NCBI GenBank assembly: GCA_037127315.1
Contig: JBBBDQ010000348.1
Location: 1,410,001 to 1,474,000, forward strand
Source of the DNA: Ascarosepion bandense
Taxonomy: Eukaryota; Mollusca; Cephalopoda; Sepiida; Sepiidae
Length of the DNA stretch: 64,000 bases
Reading direction: 5' to 3'
Part shown: piece by piece, positions 43,845-54,902 of the stretch
Position numbering within the stretch: position 1 is the stretch's first letter
Layout of the letters: each line of letters begins with the position of its first letter
The notes under the pieces: model-generated
Databases searched by the model: none
Seen by the model: only the letters and a program-made list of their open reading frames with translations
What the model was told of the DNA's origin: nothing
Translations under genes and position numbers: made by a program

Positions 43845-45900
43845 AATCATTTCATCCCAAGCAAAGTCAGTACTGTCACTGGTGAGCAGGGGGTTACATA
43901 AGAGGTGAGTGATGATAAAGATGAACAAGTTACAGGAGGAGTCAGAGAATGGGAAAGGGAAGGATGAGAACACTGGTGTGAAGATAGCTACATGAGAATG
44001 GAGTGGGAAAAGAAAACAGGGGTTGTCAGGGTAAGCATTCGAGTCAAGGAGTTAAGAGATGGCAATTGACATTGCATTTAAATTTTTGGAGATCGTACCT
44101 GTCAGGGAAGCAAGTATATGGAAGGGAATTCCACGGGTGGGAAGTGCAAGAAAAGAAGCTATTAGAGTAGAAGTTGTGGTTACATTTGATCAGTTTTACT
44201 GTAAATATGTGGGACTTAGTCGCTAGGCTAGTAGCTCGAGTAAATTCATGCAGAGGACAAACCAGGGAGCTAAGCCGTGAAAATATTTGTAGAAAAGACA
44301 GAGGGAAGCCACATTACATCAGTGAGAAACAGATTGGATTTAGGCTACCAGGTCTGGATAAATTACTTTGCAGAATCTCCGTTGGATTTTTTTAAAAACC
44401 CGACTAAATATGACGGCAGTATTCAATGCACGTGCTAATTGTAGATTTATATATGTGCCAGACAGATTCAGACGAGGAAAACTTCCTGTCCCTACAAAGT
44501 GAACCGACCTTCCTAGTAGTAGATTTAGTTATGGATTCAATGTATTCACTCCACTTGAGGTCGGTTGATAAGGTTTGACCGAGGAGACGCAGTGTTTTGC
44601 TTTCAGGGAGACCAGTCTGATTCATGCTGATGGGAAGTAGGAGCAATTCTCAATAGTGGTTAAGGGATAATAGCTTCATTATGGAAGCATTAAAATTTAC
44701 GAGCAATTTCTTACCCCAGTTCACCACAGATTGAAGGCCCCTTTCAAGATCAGCATCAAGGTTTACTTTGTCAGATCCAACATATTTCTTATCGGGGTGG
44801 GAGTAAATGGTAGTGTCGTCAGCATAAATGCCTACTGGGGATCTCATTACATCAGGTAACTCTTTGATAAAGATCAGAAAAGCGTAAAACCTAGAATAGA
44901 ACCTTAAGGGAAAACACGCGTTCGTATCTTGAAACATGCCCATTCAATACTACTTTCATTACTCGAGTTGAAAGGAAAGAAAGCTTTGAAGATATCCAGG
45001 GCAACAGTTTGCTCTTCACCGTTCTTAACCATAGCCACATATATATATTATGTGATATATTATGTGATATCAGCAGTAGACATGGTGAATAGGAAACCAT
45101 ACTCTTTACCGAAGAAGAGACCGTGGGCTGTGAAATGTTGTACCATTTGTTATATATCGCCGTATGACGACAAAACAACAAACACGCATATATAAAAATA
45201 TAAGGTTATATTTTTATTAGTATCGACGAACTGTGTGGAATAGAGAACGGAAAGGGTGAGGGCGCATATGTCGGCTGACGGGAGTGTAGTCTGCCTGTGT
45301 TGTCTCTCTCTGCTTTACCGGCCGTTCTCTGCTACTCCTCTACTGGCGAATCCGTGTGCCGAGGTATTTTTATAATCTTCCAGAACCGGGACTTTTTCTT
45401 CCGGTTTTACCTCGCCCACGCACGCCCACGTAATTCTCAGAGACACCTGTTCTGTTTGGCTCTGTAGTTATTTCCGCTGCTGCCGGAAATAAGGTCAAAC
45501 GACATCCGTTCCTTTCAACGACCGGAAACACCCTCGCTTGCATCAGCCTTCCTCGGGTGGGGCCAGATTGTTATATTACACATTCAGCACTGATAATGGC
45601 CTCGAACACTTTGCCAAAATTGGTAGGAGGCTGATAGGGCTATAATTAGAAAGGCCTGAGGGTTCTCCAAAATTCTTAAATACAGGAACTGCAGAGGAGG
45701 TCTTCCAGCAGGCAGAAAAGCGAGAAGCAGTATTTGTAGAGTTTAGAAAGGACAAGTGAGAGTTCAGGACAATAAATGGTATTCCGTCACTTCCACTCGC
45801 CTTATGGGGGTCAAGCTTTGAAATTATGTTAGAGATTAGCAAGTGGGTAATGTGAACGTCACTCAGTTGAGCCTCAATTTTAGGTGGAAAATCAGGTGCG
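43845..45900 (-). mobile_element. LINE-B copy interrupted by a solo LTR
   Basis: The 3' tail complement (CATCCCAAGCAAAGTCAGTACTGTCACTGGTG, anchored by CAAGCAAAGTCAGTACTG) is at 43851. The coding part runs to about 45147, stops at the LTR insertion and resumes at 45585-45900. Frames 44404-44646 (RLLGQTLSTDLKWS, STISTCIEYCRHI), 44650-44943 (IYADDTTIYSHPDKK, VNWGKKLLVNFNAS) and 45576-45842 (ISKLDPHKASGSDGI) are LINE-B pieces. Several frameshifts and a deletion of the motif A region are evident. Confidence 0.85.
45148..45580 (-). mobile_element. Solo LTR, 433 bp
   Basis: The insert begins TGTTATAT and ends ATATTACA (TG...CA ends). It sits between direct repeats CATT at 45144-45147 and 45581-45584. 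LINE-B sequence is continuous if the insert and one CATT are removed. On the minus strand an AATAAA signal lies near the 3' side, within the complement of TTTTTATTAG, which favours minus orientation. The interior is GC-richer than its surroundings. The 4-bp duplication suits a Ty3/Gypsy-like LTR, but no internal proteins remain to confirm this. Confidence 0.78.
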
Positions 45901-46051
45901 GATATTCAAGACTAATCAAATGCTCAGTCTGTAAAGAATCTGCAAGCAAAGCACTCGCCCTTGTTGGATGAACATTTGAAAGACCTCAAATTTATTCATT
46001 AATATTCTCCAAAAATATTGCTGAAAAGTGTTGCCATTTTTATATTTTCAC
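45901..46051. other. Unassigned DNA
   Basis: No feature is recognised. Confidence 0.4.
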
Positions 46052-46235
46052 TAACAGTATAGCCCGGCGTTGCTCGAGTGTAATGAAAGCTTTAAAACTA
46101 ATCCATGGTCCTGGAGCTCAGACTCAGCCTAAAGAATATTTGTGTGAAGTTTACTGAGAATCGGATAAAAATTGTGGATTTGTATAAAGAACATACAGAC
46201 AGATAAACAGATACACACACAAACATCTTGCCTTA

Positions 46236-46287
<52 letters not shown>

Positions 46288-46565
46288 CGATTTTCTGCTC
46301 TATTGGAAAAACTGCGACATTGAAACTTCTGAATATCGTTTCTTATGTCTTTGTCTATGAGTGTATGAAATTTGATTAAAATTGGACCACTCCTTCTATA
46401 ACCCGATTATCGATTTTCGATATTTATCGGGGGTACCTCAACACAACCTAGCAGATGCTTATAGTACAACTGTGTAAGTTTTCAAGAAAATCAGTTCAGC
46501 CGTTTGGGAGTCTATAGGTAACGGACACAGACAAAGTTCCATTTATAAATAAGTTTAGATAAAGG
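46052..46565 (-). mobile_element. Helitron-like repeat pieces
   Basis: The minus strand from about 46250 runs TATATAAGGCAAGATGTTTG through the complement of AAAACTAATCCATGGTCC to CAACGCCGGGCTATACTG. It then ends GTTAG, close to a CTRR terminus. Beyond the (TA)n at 46240-46282, a related block (46285-46560) contains TCAGTTCAGCCGTTTGGGAG and GGACACAGACAAAG. Copies lie at 49592-50318 and 58735-60057. Confidence 0.6.
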
Positions 46566-47179
46566 TTTGACTCCAGTTTGAGAATTAGCTATTTACCCAT
46601 AGCTGAGACCTTATCAGGTGCTACCACCCCTGGTCAAGGTAGACCTAAGAACAACAACTAAAGACGTGGTTTCATGTTCCTCAAAACTTCCCATTTAGTG
46701 GCCTTGTTGCTAGTTTCAATTTATTGTACAGGACCCGAATGTAGTTTATCGTCATGTCTAGGACACCTCATTAGGTGGGGGGATATCACTCTGCAGGGTT
46801 GCACTCAGGGAGTTCGGGGCGTTAACAAAATGATAAATTTTACTAAGAGTTATAAAGGAAAGAAAATTGTGGAGATTACTCTCGCCTTAAAGTTGAGGTG
46901 GGGATAAATAATTTCATTAATAACTTCATAATTTATTAGATTGTTACTTGATACTTTCTTACGTTGTTAGAAAAATAATGTCCAATTTCAGAAACATAAT
47001 TTTTTTTCTAGAAAAGTTAATTCTACGTGTTGAAATTAGTCAAAACTCGAACTTGGAGCATCAGTGCCTTACGAGATTATTTATTCCTCGTTGATAAATA
47101 GTTGCTGGCCGTGATGCAACGAAATCTGTGAAAACCGATTCCACCTCTGATTTGGACCTAAAAATTGTATTTTTTTTAA
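46566..47179. other. Unassigned DNA
   Basis: Only the short TGTAGTTTATCGTCAT string shared with 18590 is notable. The 77-codon frame at 46674-46907 has no motif I know. Confidence 0.4.
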
Positions 47180-48018
47180 TTTTTTTTTATAAGCGTTTCA
47201 CCCCGAGCAAGGCATGTCACTGCCACTACTGTGCAGGGGGCTACGTAGAGTGGAGAAAGGCTGATTAAATATAGGAAATAACAGAGGGTGGGTGATAGGC
47301 GGGTGAGGATACCGAGAATGAGGGTTGGATAGATGAGAGTGTTGTGAGAATAGTTGGGAGTTAGTGTGATAGGAGGTGTCTATTGACCCTACATTTAAAC
47401 ACCTGGAGATTGTAACTGTCGGGAAAGCAGACTTGTGGAAAGGGAGTTCCACAGGCGGGAAGCGCGAGAAAAGAAGCTGTTGGAGTAGAATTTACGGTTA
47501 CACCTTATTTGTTTAACTGTAAAAGGGTGGGACCTAGTTGCTAATCTAGTATCTCGTGTAAATTCGTGCTTAGGCGGCACCAGTGATCTAAGCTCATCGG
47601 AGCAGAAGCCATGAAAGTACTTGTAGAAGAGGCACAGGGAAGCTACATCACACCGGTGTGAGAGCGGCTGCAGCCGGTCTGCCAAGTCAGTATCAACCAC
47701 GTTACAGATCCTCCTTTGTATTTTGTCAAGAAGCCCAAGGAGAGCAACAGGGGCACCCGACCAGATATGGCAGCAATATTCAATACACGGGCGGATGGTA
47801 GATTTGTATATGTGCAGAATAGTTTCAGGTGGGAAAAATTTCCGGGCCCTGCACAGGGAGCCGACTTTCATAGCAGCAGATTTGGCAATGGATTCAATAT
47901 AGTCATTCCATTTGAGGTCCGCCGAGAGTGTAAGGCCAAGGAGGCGTAGTATTTTACTCTCTGGGAGGCTAGCCTGTCCCATGCTAATGGGAAGGTAGAT
48001 GCGATTGTCTATGGTGGT
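47180..48018 (-). mobile_element. LINE-B 3' end, 5'-truncated, ORF largely open
   Basis: The tail complement (CACCCCGAGCAAGGCATGTC ... GTGCAGGGGGCTACGTAG) is at 47198-47255. The minus frame 47395-47982 (195 codons) reads MGQASLPESKILRLLGLTLSADLKWN, STIRPCIEYCCHIWSGAP, VASLCLFYKYFHGFCSDELRSLVP and FFSRASRLWNSL. This is the C-terminal third of the ORF with no internal stop. Truncation lies just upstream of the SMGQASLP segment. It appears to be a young insertion. Confidence 0.88.
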
Positions 48019-48057
48019 TCATTTAAAAATGTGTTTACGTGCTTAAAAATGATACTC

Positions 48058-48528
48058 ATTTTTTTTTAATCGTTTCACCCCGAGCAAGGGATTCTACTGC
48101 CACTATTGCGCAGGGGATTACATAGGGTCGGGGAAGTGATGAGAAAGGATGGTTAGATATAGGAAATTTCAGAAGGAGGGTTTTAATCGGGTAAGGATAC
48201 CGAGAATGAGGGTTGGGCAGATGGGGAGAGTGTTTGAAAGAATAGATGCAAGTTAGTGTGTTAGGAGGTGTCTATTGACCTTTACATTTAAACTTCTGGA
48301 AATTGTAGCTGTCGGGTAAGCAGGCATGTGGAAGGGAATTCCACAGGCGGGAAACGCGAGAAAAGAAGCTGTTGGAGTAGAAATTACGGTTACATCTTAT
48401 CTGTTTCACTGTAAAAGGGTGGGACCTAGTTGTTAAATTCGTACCTTGGCGGCACCAATGACCTAAGTTCAGCGGAGCAGAAGCCGTGAAAGTACTTATA
48501 GAAGAGGCACAGGTAAGCCACATCACGC
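48058..48528 (-). mobile_element. LINE-B 3' end, short
   Basis: A T-run then CACCCCGAGCAAGGGATTCT...GCGCAGGGGATTACATAG marks the tail. Coding similarity ends near CACATCACGCC (48528), with FYSNSFFSRVSRLWNSLPHACLPDSYNFQKFKC on the minus strand. It abuts the mariner remnant. Confidence 0.85.
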
Positions 48529-48539
48529 CGGGTGAAATA

Positions 48540-49520
48540 TCAGAATATGGAGGATGTGGTAAACTCTCGTATTCGATGTCATTCTTGCAACATGTGGATG
48601 TGCATTATCGTGTAGCAGGATTAGACCCCGTTGAATCACCAATGCAGGTTCCATTTTTTGCAGGCGTGCATGTATTTCAGAAAGTTGATTGTGGTGAAAC
48701 CCTTCATTAATGTTCTGACTGGCTTCGAGAACACTGTAGACACTGTAGTGAATAACATCAGACCACCAGACACTTTACTTAATATTTTGCTGATGCAATT
48801 TTGTGTTTAAAGAAATTTGGGTGACTCATCGCGATCAAGCTGATTGTTTACGGTTATCATAAAGGATACACTTTTCATCACAAGTAACTTTTCGGTCAAA
48901 CAAGGGATCATTGCGTTGTGGTGCAATGGATATAAATACGGAACGAGAAATCGGAGAGCCGAGTTCGAATTCCAATCAAATTCGTTGCATTCACATACAC
49001 GGAAATACTCTTGGGAAAGGTATTAATTCGTCTCTTCCCCCAGTTATGGGTTAAATAACAGAACAGATTGGGTTCTATAGTCTTGGTTGGCAACCAGTCT
49101 ACCGCAGAAAGTAATGGCAACCTACTGCGGGATAATCTTCTGCCCGGTCAGTCATGTCTCTTTCGAGACATGATCGCCCAAGCGTATATCACTTATGGCA
49201 CTCGTGTTTTTTTTCCTTGCGAATACTCTGCAAAAAATGAGACTGTTGCGGTGTTGGCTCCAAGCGTCTGAGGCATTTCTATACACTTTGAAGTGAGTTC
49301 TCAACAATTGCTTACAACTGTTGGTTGACAAGACTGAATGACCTTCCGCTACCTTCTTCATCTTCAAAGCTCTCATAACCAGTACGGAATTTCTGGAACT
49401 ATTTTCGTATTGTCTGATAACTTTTGGATCAATCTCCCTATCCTCTGTTGATAATGTCGGATGTTTGGAAGGCTCTGTACCCAAGTTTGAATTCATGCAA
49501 GAAAAGTAAACGAAGATCAT
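48540..49520 (-). pseudogene. Mariner transposase pseudogene (copy 2)
   Basis: The upstream frame (49152-49520) holds decayed N-terminal sequence (KVIRQYENSSRNSVLVMRALKM), parallel to the copy-1 string VIKQCKEGSRHSILVMRILKM. Downstream, near 48590-48640, the minus strand reads GLILLHDNAHPHVARMT, matching HDNARPH around the second catalytic Asp of mariner DD34D transposases. Together with copy 1, both halves of the same family are sampled. The SINE insertion and frameshifts abolish function. Confidence 0.75.
48910..49204 (+). mobile_element. tRNA-type SINE, full copy (copy i)
   Basis: Head TTGCGTTGTGGTGCAATGG, box B GAGTTCGAATTCC, the complete body and the CATGTCTC/GAGACATG hairpin are present. 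The final ACTGACTGAC is replaced by ACTCGTG. It is inserted in mariner copy 2. Confidence 0.86.
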
Positions 49521-49591
49521 GTTTTAAGATGTTCATAATTAAAGGATTCTATGCAACAATATATCTGTCTGGAAATAATTTAAAAATGCTT

Positions 49592-50318
49592 AGCAATATA
49601 GCCCAGCGTTTCTTGGATGTACGAAAGACTAAAAAGAATTAGTTTTTTCCATTCAAAGCAAAACCGTAGACTGAAAGAAAAATGAATGGATGTAAGTCAA
49701 ATTTTGATTTTCGGTATCGATGTCAAATAAGTTTTCCGTCGCAAATTGAAAGGCTAAATAAGTCCTCTGAGTAAATGGTATCATGGCTGAGACTAAGAAC
49801 TACAATTATACCAAAATAAAAGGGCCGAAAACCTGATTTTGATCAGACCCGATAAGATATCGAAGTATCGATTTCTAATATCGGAGTTAAATAACTCATC
49901 CAAGGATGAACTAACCTAAGTAGGTTCATGAAAACTTACCGTATCCATCGGGAGTAAAATTGGAGAAAATGAGCCATATTGATGGCTGAATATCGGTTTT
50001 GATTAGAATTCGGTAGAATATCGGATGTATCGATGTCCGATATCGGGGAAAATGAATTGTCTGAGAAGATCTACTCATCTTTGAGACTAAAAACTATTAT
50101 TTGACCAAGTTAGAGCAAATCCTGCAGCAAGAACTACGAGAAAAGAGCTGAAATCCTGATCTTGATCAGACCTGGTCGGATATCGGGTCATCGATTTCCG
50201 ATATCGGTGGTGGGGGGTATCAGAAAAATAAGTAGCCAATGACTTGACCGAAAGCTTTAAAAAATATTTCTGTGAAGATAGAGAGACACATACACAAACA
50301 TCTTGCCTTATATATATA
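49592..50318 (-). mobile_element. Helitron-like element inserted in mariner copy 2
   Basis: The minus strand begins near TATATATAAGGCAAGATGTT at 50318 and ends AACGCTGGGCTATATTGCTAA at 49592, a CTRR-type end. The interior has several related paragraphs built around GATATCGGAAATCGAT-like strings and the block complementary to CTAAGAACTACAATTATACC, shared with 59100-59160. Mariner sequence resumes on either side without an obvious duplication, as expected for Helitrons. Confidence 0.62.
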
Positions 50319-50464
50319 TATATAAATTAAAGAGCACACATTAATTATTGCTATCAAATTTCACCTAATATATACCGTGGGTACTATATGCTAAAATAGC
50401 TTTTCAAAATACCACATTTCGAGAGGCCATTATTTTTGTAACAACCTAATAGTTTTACTTTCAC

Positions 50465-50734
50465 TTCAATGACGTTGTACACTCTTTTGGTTGGCAAATA
50501 GTTTTACCGAAAAATATTACGTAAGAACTGGAATTTTAAAATCCCCCTGTGACTAAGTGAGTATATATATACATATCTTTTAACTCCAGTTGTACTTTCA
50601 CTGAATAAATGAACTGGCTTCTTTAAACATCTGATTTTCTTCTTTTAATTTTCAGAGACAAATAAATTTTACTGACATTTTCCAAGTAAATGATCATCAG
50701 TCAAAACCATTTTATCCTGACATTTTATATTTTT
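50465..50734. other. Unassigned DNA
   Basis: No feature is recognised in this short interval before the LINE-A copy. Confidence 0.4.
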
Positions 50735-51772
50735 TTCATTGACTACGCGAAAGCATTCGACAAGCTACGACACAAAGAATTGATGGAAATGATAGGCAGC
50801 CTCGACGTTTTCGAGAAAGACATAAGAATAATCAAGAATCTCTTCTGGCAGCAAACGGCCTGCATACAGACAGGTAACGATCCCAGTAGATGCACAAAGA
50901 TAGAAAAAGGCGTAAGACAAGGATGTGTCTTTTCACCGAATTTGTTCAACCTATACAGCGAGAAGATTTTCAGGACCCTAGATGACATGCCAGGATTTGT
51001 TATTAGAGGCCACAACCTGAACAACATAAGGTATGCAGGACGATACACTGCTGATTGCGGACACTGGAAAGGAAACTACAAGACCTCATACAGAAAGTAG
51101 CAGTGGAGAATGACAAAAAGGGACTACAAATAAACTTTAAGAAAACTAAGTGCATGGTCATCAGCAAAAGATACAACCCAAAATGCCAAATACAGGTGGG
51201 AGATAACAGAATCAAGCAAGTACAAAAATTTAAGTACCTAGGAAGTGTTCTAACAGGAGATGGAAAGTGAGACACGGAGATCCAAAGGCGAATTGGCATG
51301 GCAAAGGACGCGTTCCAGAAGATGAGCAAAATAGTAACACACAGGAAAATCTCAACAGAAACAAAGAAAAGAGTACCGGATTGCTATATGATGTCAGTTC
51401 TTCAAAACGGCAGTGAATGCTGGACAATATCATCGAAAATGAGGAAAAAAACTGGAAGCGGCCAAAATGTGGTTGTACAGAAGGATGCTACGGATATCGT
51501 GGACTGAGCATGCAAGTAACGATGAGGTGTTGGAAAGAATGGCAACAAAAAGGAAATTGATACTGAGCTTCAGGAAGAGACAACTGAAGTTCCTAGGACA
51601 CGCAACGAGGAAGGAGAGCTTGGAGAACCTGATACTGACTGGTCAGATAGAATGGAAGGAGAGACAGAGGAAGGCAGCGGATAACATATTTGCAGAGCCT
51701 GATCAGGTGGATGACGGAACGGGGGTTGCCAGGAGCAACAGGAGCAAACATACTAAGAGCCACAAGGGATAA
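50690..51772 (+). pseudogene. LINE-A reverse transcriptase pseudogene
   Basis: The first frame (50690-51100) has motif [18 protein letters not shown] and [20 protein letters not shown]. An extra G in the YADD codons (51032-51045, TATGCAGGACGAT) shifts the frame at the active site. The next frame (51055-51270) continues with [19 protein letters not shown] and [12 protein letters not shown]. It then meets a TGA where the intact copy has a Cys codon (TGC). Later pieces (51298-51507, 51467-51772) carry [20 protein letters not shown], and [21 protein letters not shown]. It is inactive, but only a few mutations separate it from the copy at 5.8 kb. Confidence 0.86.
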
Positions 51773-51832
51773 GGAGACGTGGAGAACCATGATCGCCTAC
51801 GTCCTGAAGGAACAGGGCACATAGAAGAAGAA
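50735..51832 (+). mobile_element. LINE-A copy truncated at RT motif A
   Basis: Similarity to the intact LINE-A starts exactly at [10 protein letters not shown] (50737) and runs to the end, GGGCACATAGAAGAAGAAGAA. The tail is a clean (GAA)n. I could not find a convincing target duplication. Confidence 0.88.
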
Positions 51833-52428
51833 GAAATGATAAATTCTGATCAATTTTCATTCGGATAATAACAATTTAAATAGATCAGGACAGTTGACGT
51901 CGGCAAAGGCTTATTCTATTTTGATATTTGTTAAATTAAAATTTAGTTTATAATCATTTGGGAAAACAGTAAAAAATAAAATAAAAAGACTATCATCCAT
52001 GTGCCCATATGTGCGTGAATGTTCGTGTCAAAACGTGTTAGGATGGTTGTGGATACTGTTTCTAGTTAAACATCTGAAATTGCTAGATTTGTAGAGGCCT
52101 CGCTGATACTTGGTAAATTGGTTTGTGCCAAACAGGTTCGAAGTCTCTACAATTAAAGGTTGAAGGTTGGATGTTGAAATATTGAAGGATACAATATTTT
52201 ATGTGTACATTTCAGCAAAGATTTATTAACAGAATGACAAAATTGCAAGAAAATGCATGTAGTTTTGTAGTTAAAATTGTTCAAAGAGAAATGTAAGTAT
52301 TTAAAATGTCCACGGAAGTTTAGAGTTCATGGTTTGATAGTAGCAGAATGTAAAATCTTCTTATGTTCCTTCATCTTTTTGGTAAGTCGGCGACAGGGTG
52401 AGAAATAAGAAATAGAGAAATAGTACTT
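51833..52428. other. Unassigned AT-rich DNA
   Basis: No feature is recognised. Confidence 0.4.
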
Positions 52429-52705
52429 AGCGTGTTTTTTGTGGTGCAGTGGATATCGGCTCGGAACGAGAAATCGGGGAGCCGAGTTTGAATTCCAGTT
52501 GAATTCATTGCATTCACTTACGCGCAAATACCCTTGGGAATGGTATTAATCCGTTTCTTTCTTCCAGTTAAGGGTTACATAACAGAACAGATTGGATTCT
52601 ATAGCCTTGGCTGGCAACCAGTCTACCGCAGAGAGCAATGACAACCTACTGCGGGAGAATCTTCTGCCCAAGCGTGTTTCACGTATGGCACTTAACTGAC
52701 TGACT
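52429..52705 (+). mobile_element. tRNA-type SINE, nearly full copy (copy j)
   Basis: Box A GTGGTGCAGTGG, box B GAGTTTGAATTCC and the body are present. The CATGTCTC hairpin segment has been deleted, with GCCCA joined to AGCGTG. ACTTAGC flanks both sides (52425-52431 and 52703-52709), a possible short target duplication. Confidence 0.86.
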
Positions 52706-54039
52706 TAGCTTGTCCTGTTGTTGTTGTTGTTGTGTTGTTATTGCTGTTGTTTTCTCTTTGCTGGTGTGGAGTGAAAAAGCAGAAAAGAAAATTGGAAGAA
52801 AAGGTCGTGCGGAACCTGACCGAGTGAGCTTGAAGTTTTTTTCCTTACTTTGTGAGATGCTATCAGATACCGCTCCCATTATGACTGTTCTGAAATTTCT
52901 TTAGTGACATTGCCACAAGGTCCGTCAGGTAACTGTTTCTAATGCTGACTCTTGACCGGTCACGGACGTGGTTAAGAAGTGGATTTCAGTCATGTGACCG
53001 GCCCCCAGAGGCACCTTCTTTTTTAAATGTGAGAAAACGATTGACTGTCTTTATAATATGAATTTTCTATTTCTTATCCAATTAGAATCCAGAATTTTGC
53101 TTTTCACATTGACTTGTGAAATTTACCTTAGCTTGTTTTTTTCCAAAATGCTTTTAGTCGTTTGGATCCGATATTGCGGGTGTGCAGTCTTATGTTGTGT
53201 ATTTTAGTTAACTGTTACATGATATAGGATTTGTATCCTATAGATTTAACCGTAAGGTCTATTGTAACCGTTTCTTTTCTCACTCTTACCTTAAATAAAT
53301 GGATGTTGCTATGTTCAATTAGTGGAAGCATGTGAAAGCTTATTTTGAAAATCGCCGGTATGTCAAAACTTCATGTCATGTTTATTTTTTATTAATTACG
53401 GCAAGAAACGGGTTGTTAATTTTGACGATTCAGACTAAATTGTTCTCTTTATGCCTTGCTTCGGATGAAAGCATTAAAAAGCTTAGAGCAGTGGCAACCA
53501 ATTTTGTTTTCATATAAATGACGGGTTGTCATCTTTTGTCGCGGTAAGAGGGGAAATGGGCTAAATTTCAATATTGATAAATTTTCATGTAACGAAAAAA
53601 AGATTGGAAAAAATTGAAAATGTACTGTCTAGTGGTTCCCACCCTTTTGTTTTTTCCGTGCCACCCCTAAGAATCTCTAAAATCCTGATACATCTCCCAG
53701 TGACATATAATTCTTTTATTCAAAAAGAACACCTCTATTCAAAAATCTATTAAATGGATATTAGAGGTACTATGTTCCAGCTTCTCTTGCAATACTGGCA
53801 AAAGTTACCTTAAGAATTTTAGATTGTATTTATGCAATAGTATTATCGTATTAATATTTACTTTTAGAATTTTATAATACATTTAAAATTATTGACTTAA
53901 TAATATATATATATAAAGGAAAACTCAACACGTCATTTAAATTGGTTATAAATTATAATTCATTTCAGTGAGCTTAATTAGGTCATTTCATCGGACCACA
54001 CAATATTGCTTCCATTTCATACAAAAAAATTTGCTGGAA
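52706..54039. other. Unassigned DNA, possible hAT-like scrap
   Basis: A (TTG)n run lies at 52713-52745. At 53627-53680 CTAGTGGTTCCCACCC...GTGCCACCCC resembles the CAGTGGTTCTCAACC end of hAT transposons, but without a partner end or transposase I do not call it. No gene is seen. Confidence 0.35.
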
Positions 54040-54161
54040 ACTTCAGAGGTAGAATCACTCACTGATGTTAATTTGGCCAGGTTTCAATCCTGGCTAGAAG
54101 CAATCGGATGTCTAACCGTACTGATGAGCTGGGATACAGCGAACCAGATCTGTCTGCAGCT

Positions 54162-54165
<4 letters not shown>
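54040..54165 (+). mobile_element. tRNA-headed SINE with a hammerhead-like 3' half (copy 1)
   Basis: The head contains CTTCAGAGGTAGAAT (D-arm/box A-like) and GGTTTCAATCCTGG (box B with one extra T). After GAAGCAATCGGATGTCTAACC comes the hammerhead-like segment, then a (TA)n run (54165-54191) and (GA)n. Copy 2 is at 56735-56863. Confidence 0.7.
54113..54160 (+). ncRNA. Degenerate hammerhead ribozyme-like motif
   Basis: CTGATGA at 54121-54127 is followed by stem II GCTG/CAGC (54128-54131 with 54137-54140) around GGATA. Next comes GAAC where GAAA is required, then CAGATCT and the cleavage-type triplet GTC (54152-54154). The A-to-C change in the core would be expected to weaken or abolish self-cleavage. 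Confidence 0.5.
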
Positions 54166-54215
<50 letters not shown>

Positions 54216-54838
54216 GGGAGGGTAATAATATAGAAAGGCTTTATTTTTAAAGGCTTTATTTTTAACTCCGGTGTTTCGTCCGTGAAATATATATTGTGAT
54301 CTTTTCACTGTTTCTTCTGCTGCTGTTTCCCAGGAATTTCTTGTCTTTATATGTAGTTTGGTGTAATTTGGTATCGTTGTGCGTGAAGGATTCCTTTTGA
54401 TTGCTGATTTTTTATGTGTTTTATTCTAATTGTACTAACGTCATATCTCTATCGTTGGAAACAAAAAGAAACCTGCTTGCCAAAATGCCCTTCTATTAGG
54501 AAACTACTGAAAAAAAACAACACCAGTTTTGGCACGAAGCATCATTACAATTTAATATATATATATATATATACAGTACATTAAATCTAAATTTTTCGTA
54601 CTTTCGTATAGAGCACTTTAATGTTAAGGTTTCGTCTTGGGTTTTTTTCTTTCAAACAAGCACTTGACGCATTGTTCTTGTGCGTGGTTTGTTTCTTTTT
54701 TCTTTTTTTTTTTCTTCCCCTTTATTTAACCTACGAGGTAGTCCTCGTTGGGTTATTGACGATTTAAGTTACTGATAGGTCAGCATTGGTTTTCGGACAT
54801 TTAGTCTATAACAATTAGTGCTGCTTTATTGTAATTAA

Positions 54839-54891
<53 letters not shown>

Positions 54892-54902
54892 TTTCTCTTT
54901 CA
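54166..54902. other. Microsatellites and unassigned DNA
   Basis: (TA)n and (GA)n at 54165-54216, (TA)n at 54554-54572 and (TA)n at 54841-54889. Otherwise it is AT-rich with no gene. Confidence 0.5.

Larger units (their letters stand above)
48533..50464 (-). mobile_element. Mariner-type remnant (copy 2), split by a SINE and a Helitron
   Basis: The 5' end complement AATAATGGCC...GGTTGTTACAAAAATAATGG lies at 50437-50463 (core TTAGGTTGTTACAAAAATAA). Transposase remnants run from about 49520 down to 48533. SINE copy i (48910-49204) and a Helitron-like piece (49592-50318) are inserted. TA-rich flanks match mariner copy 1 on both sides of the Helitron. Confidence 0.78.

Noticed and set aside
53622..53715. 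hAT transposon end
   Set aside because: The AGTGGTTCCCACCC string resembles hAT termini, but no partner inverted repeat, 8-bp duplication or transposase is visible.
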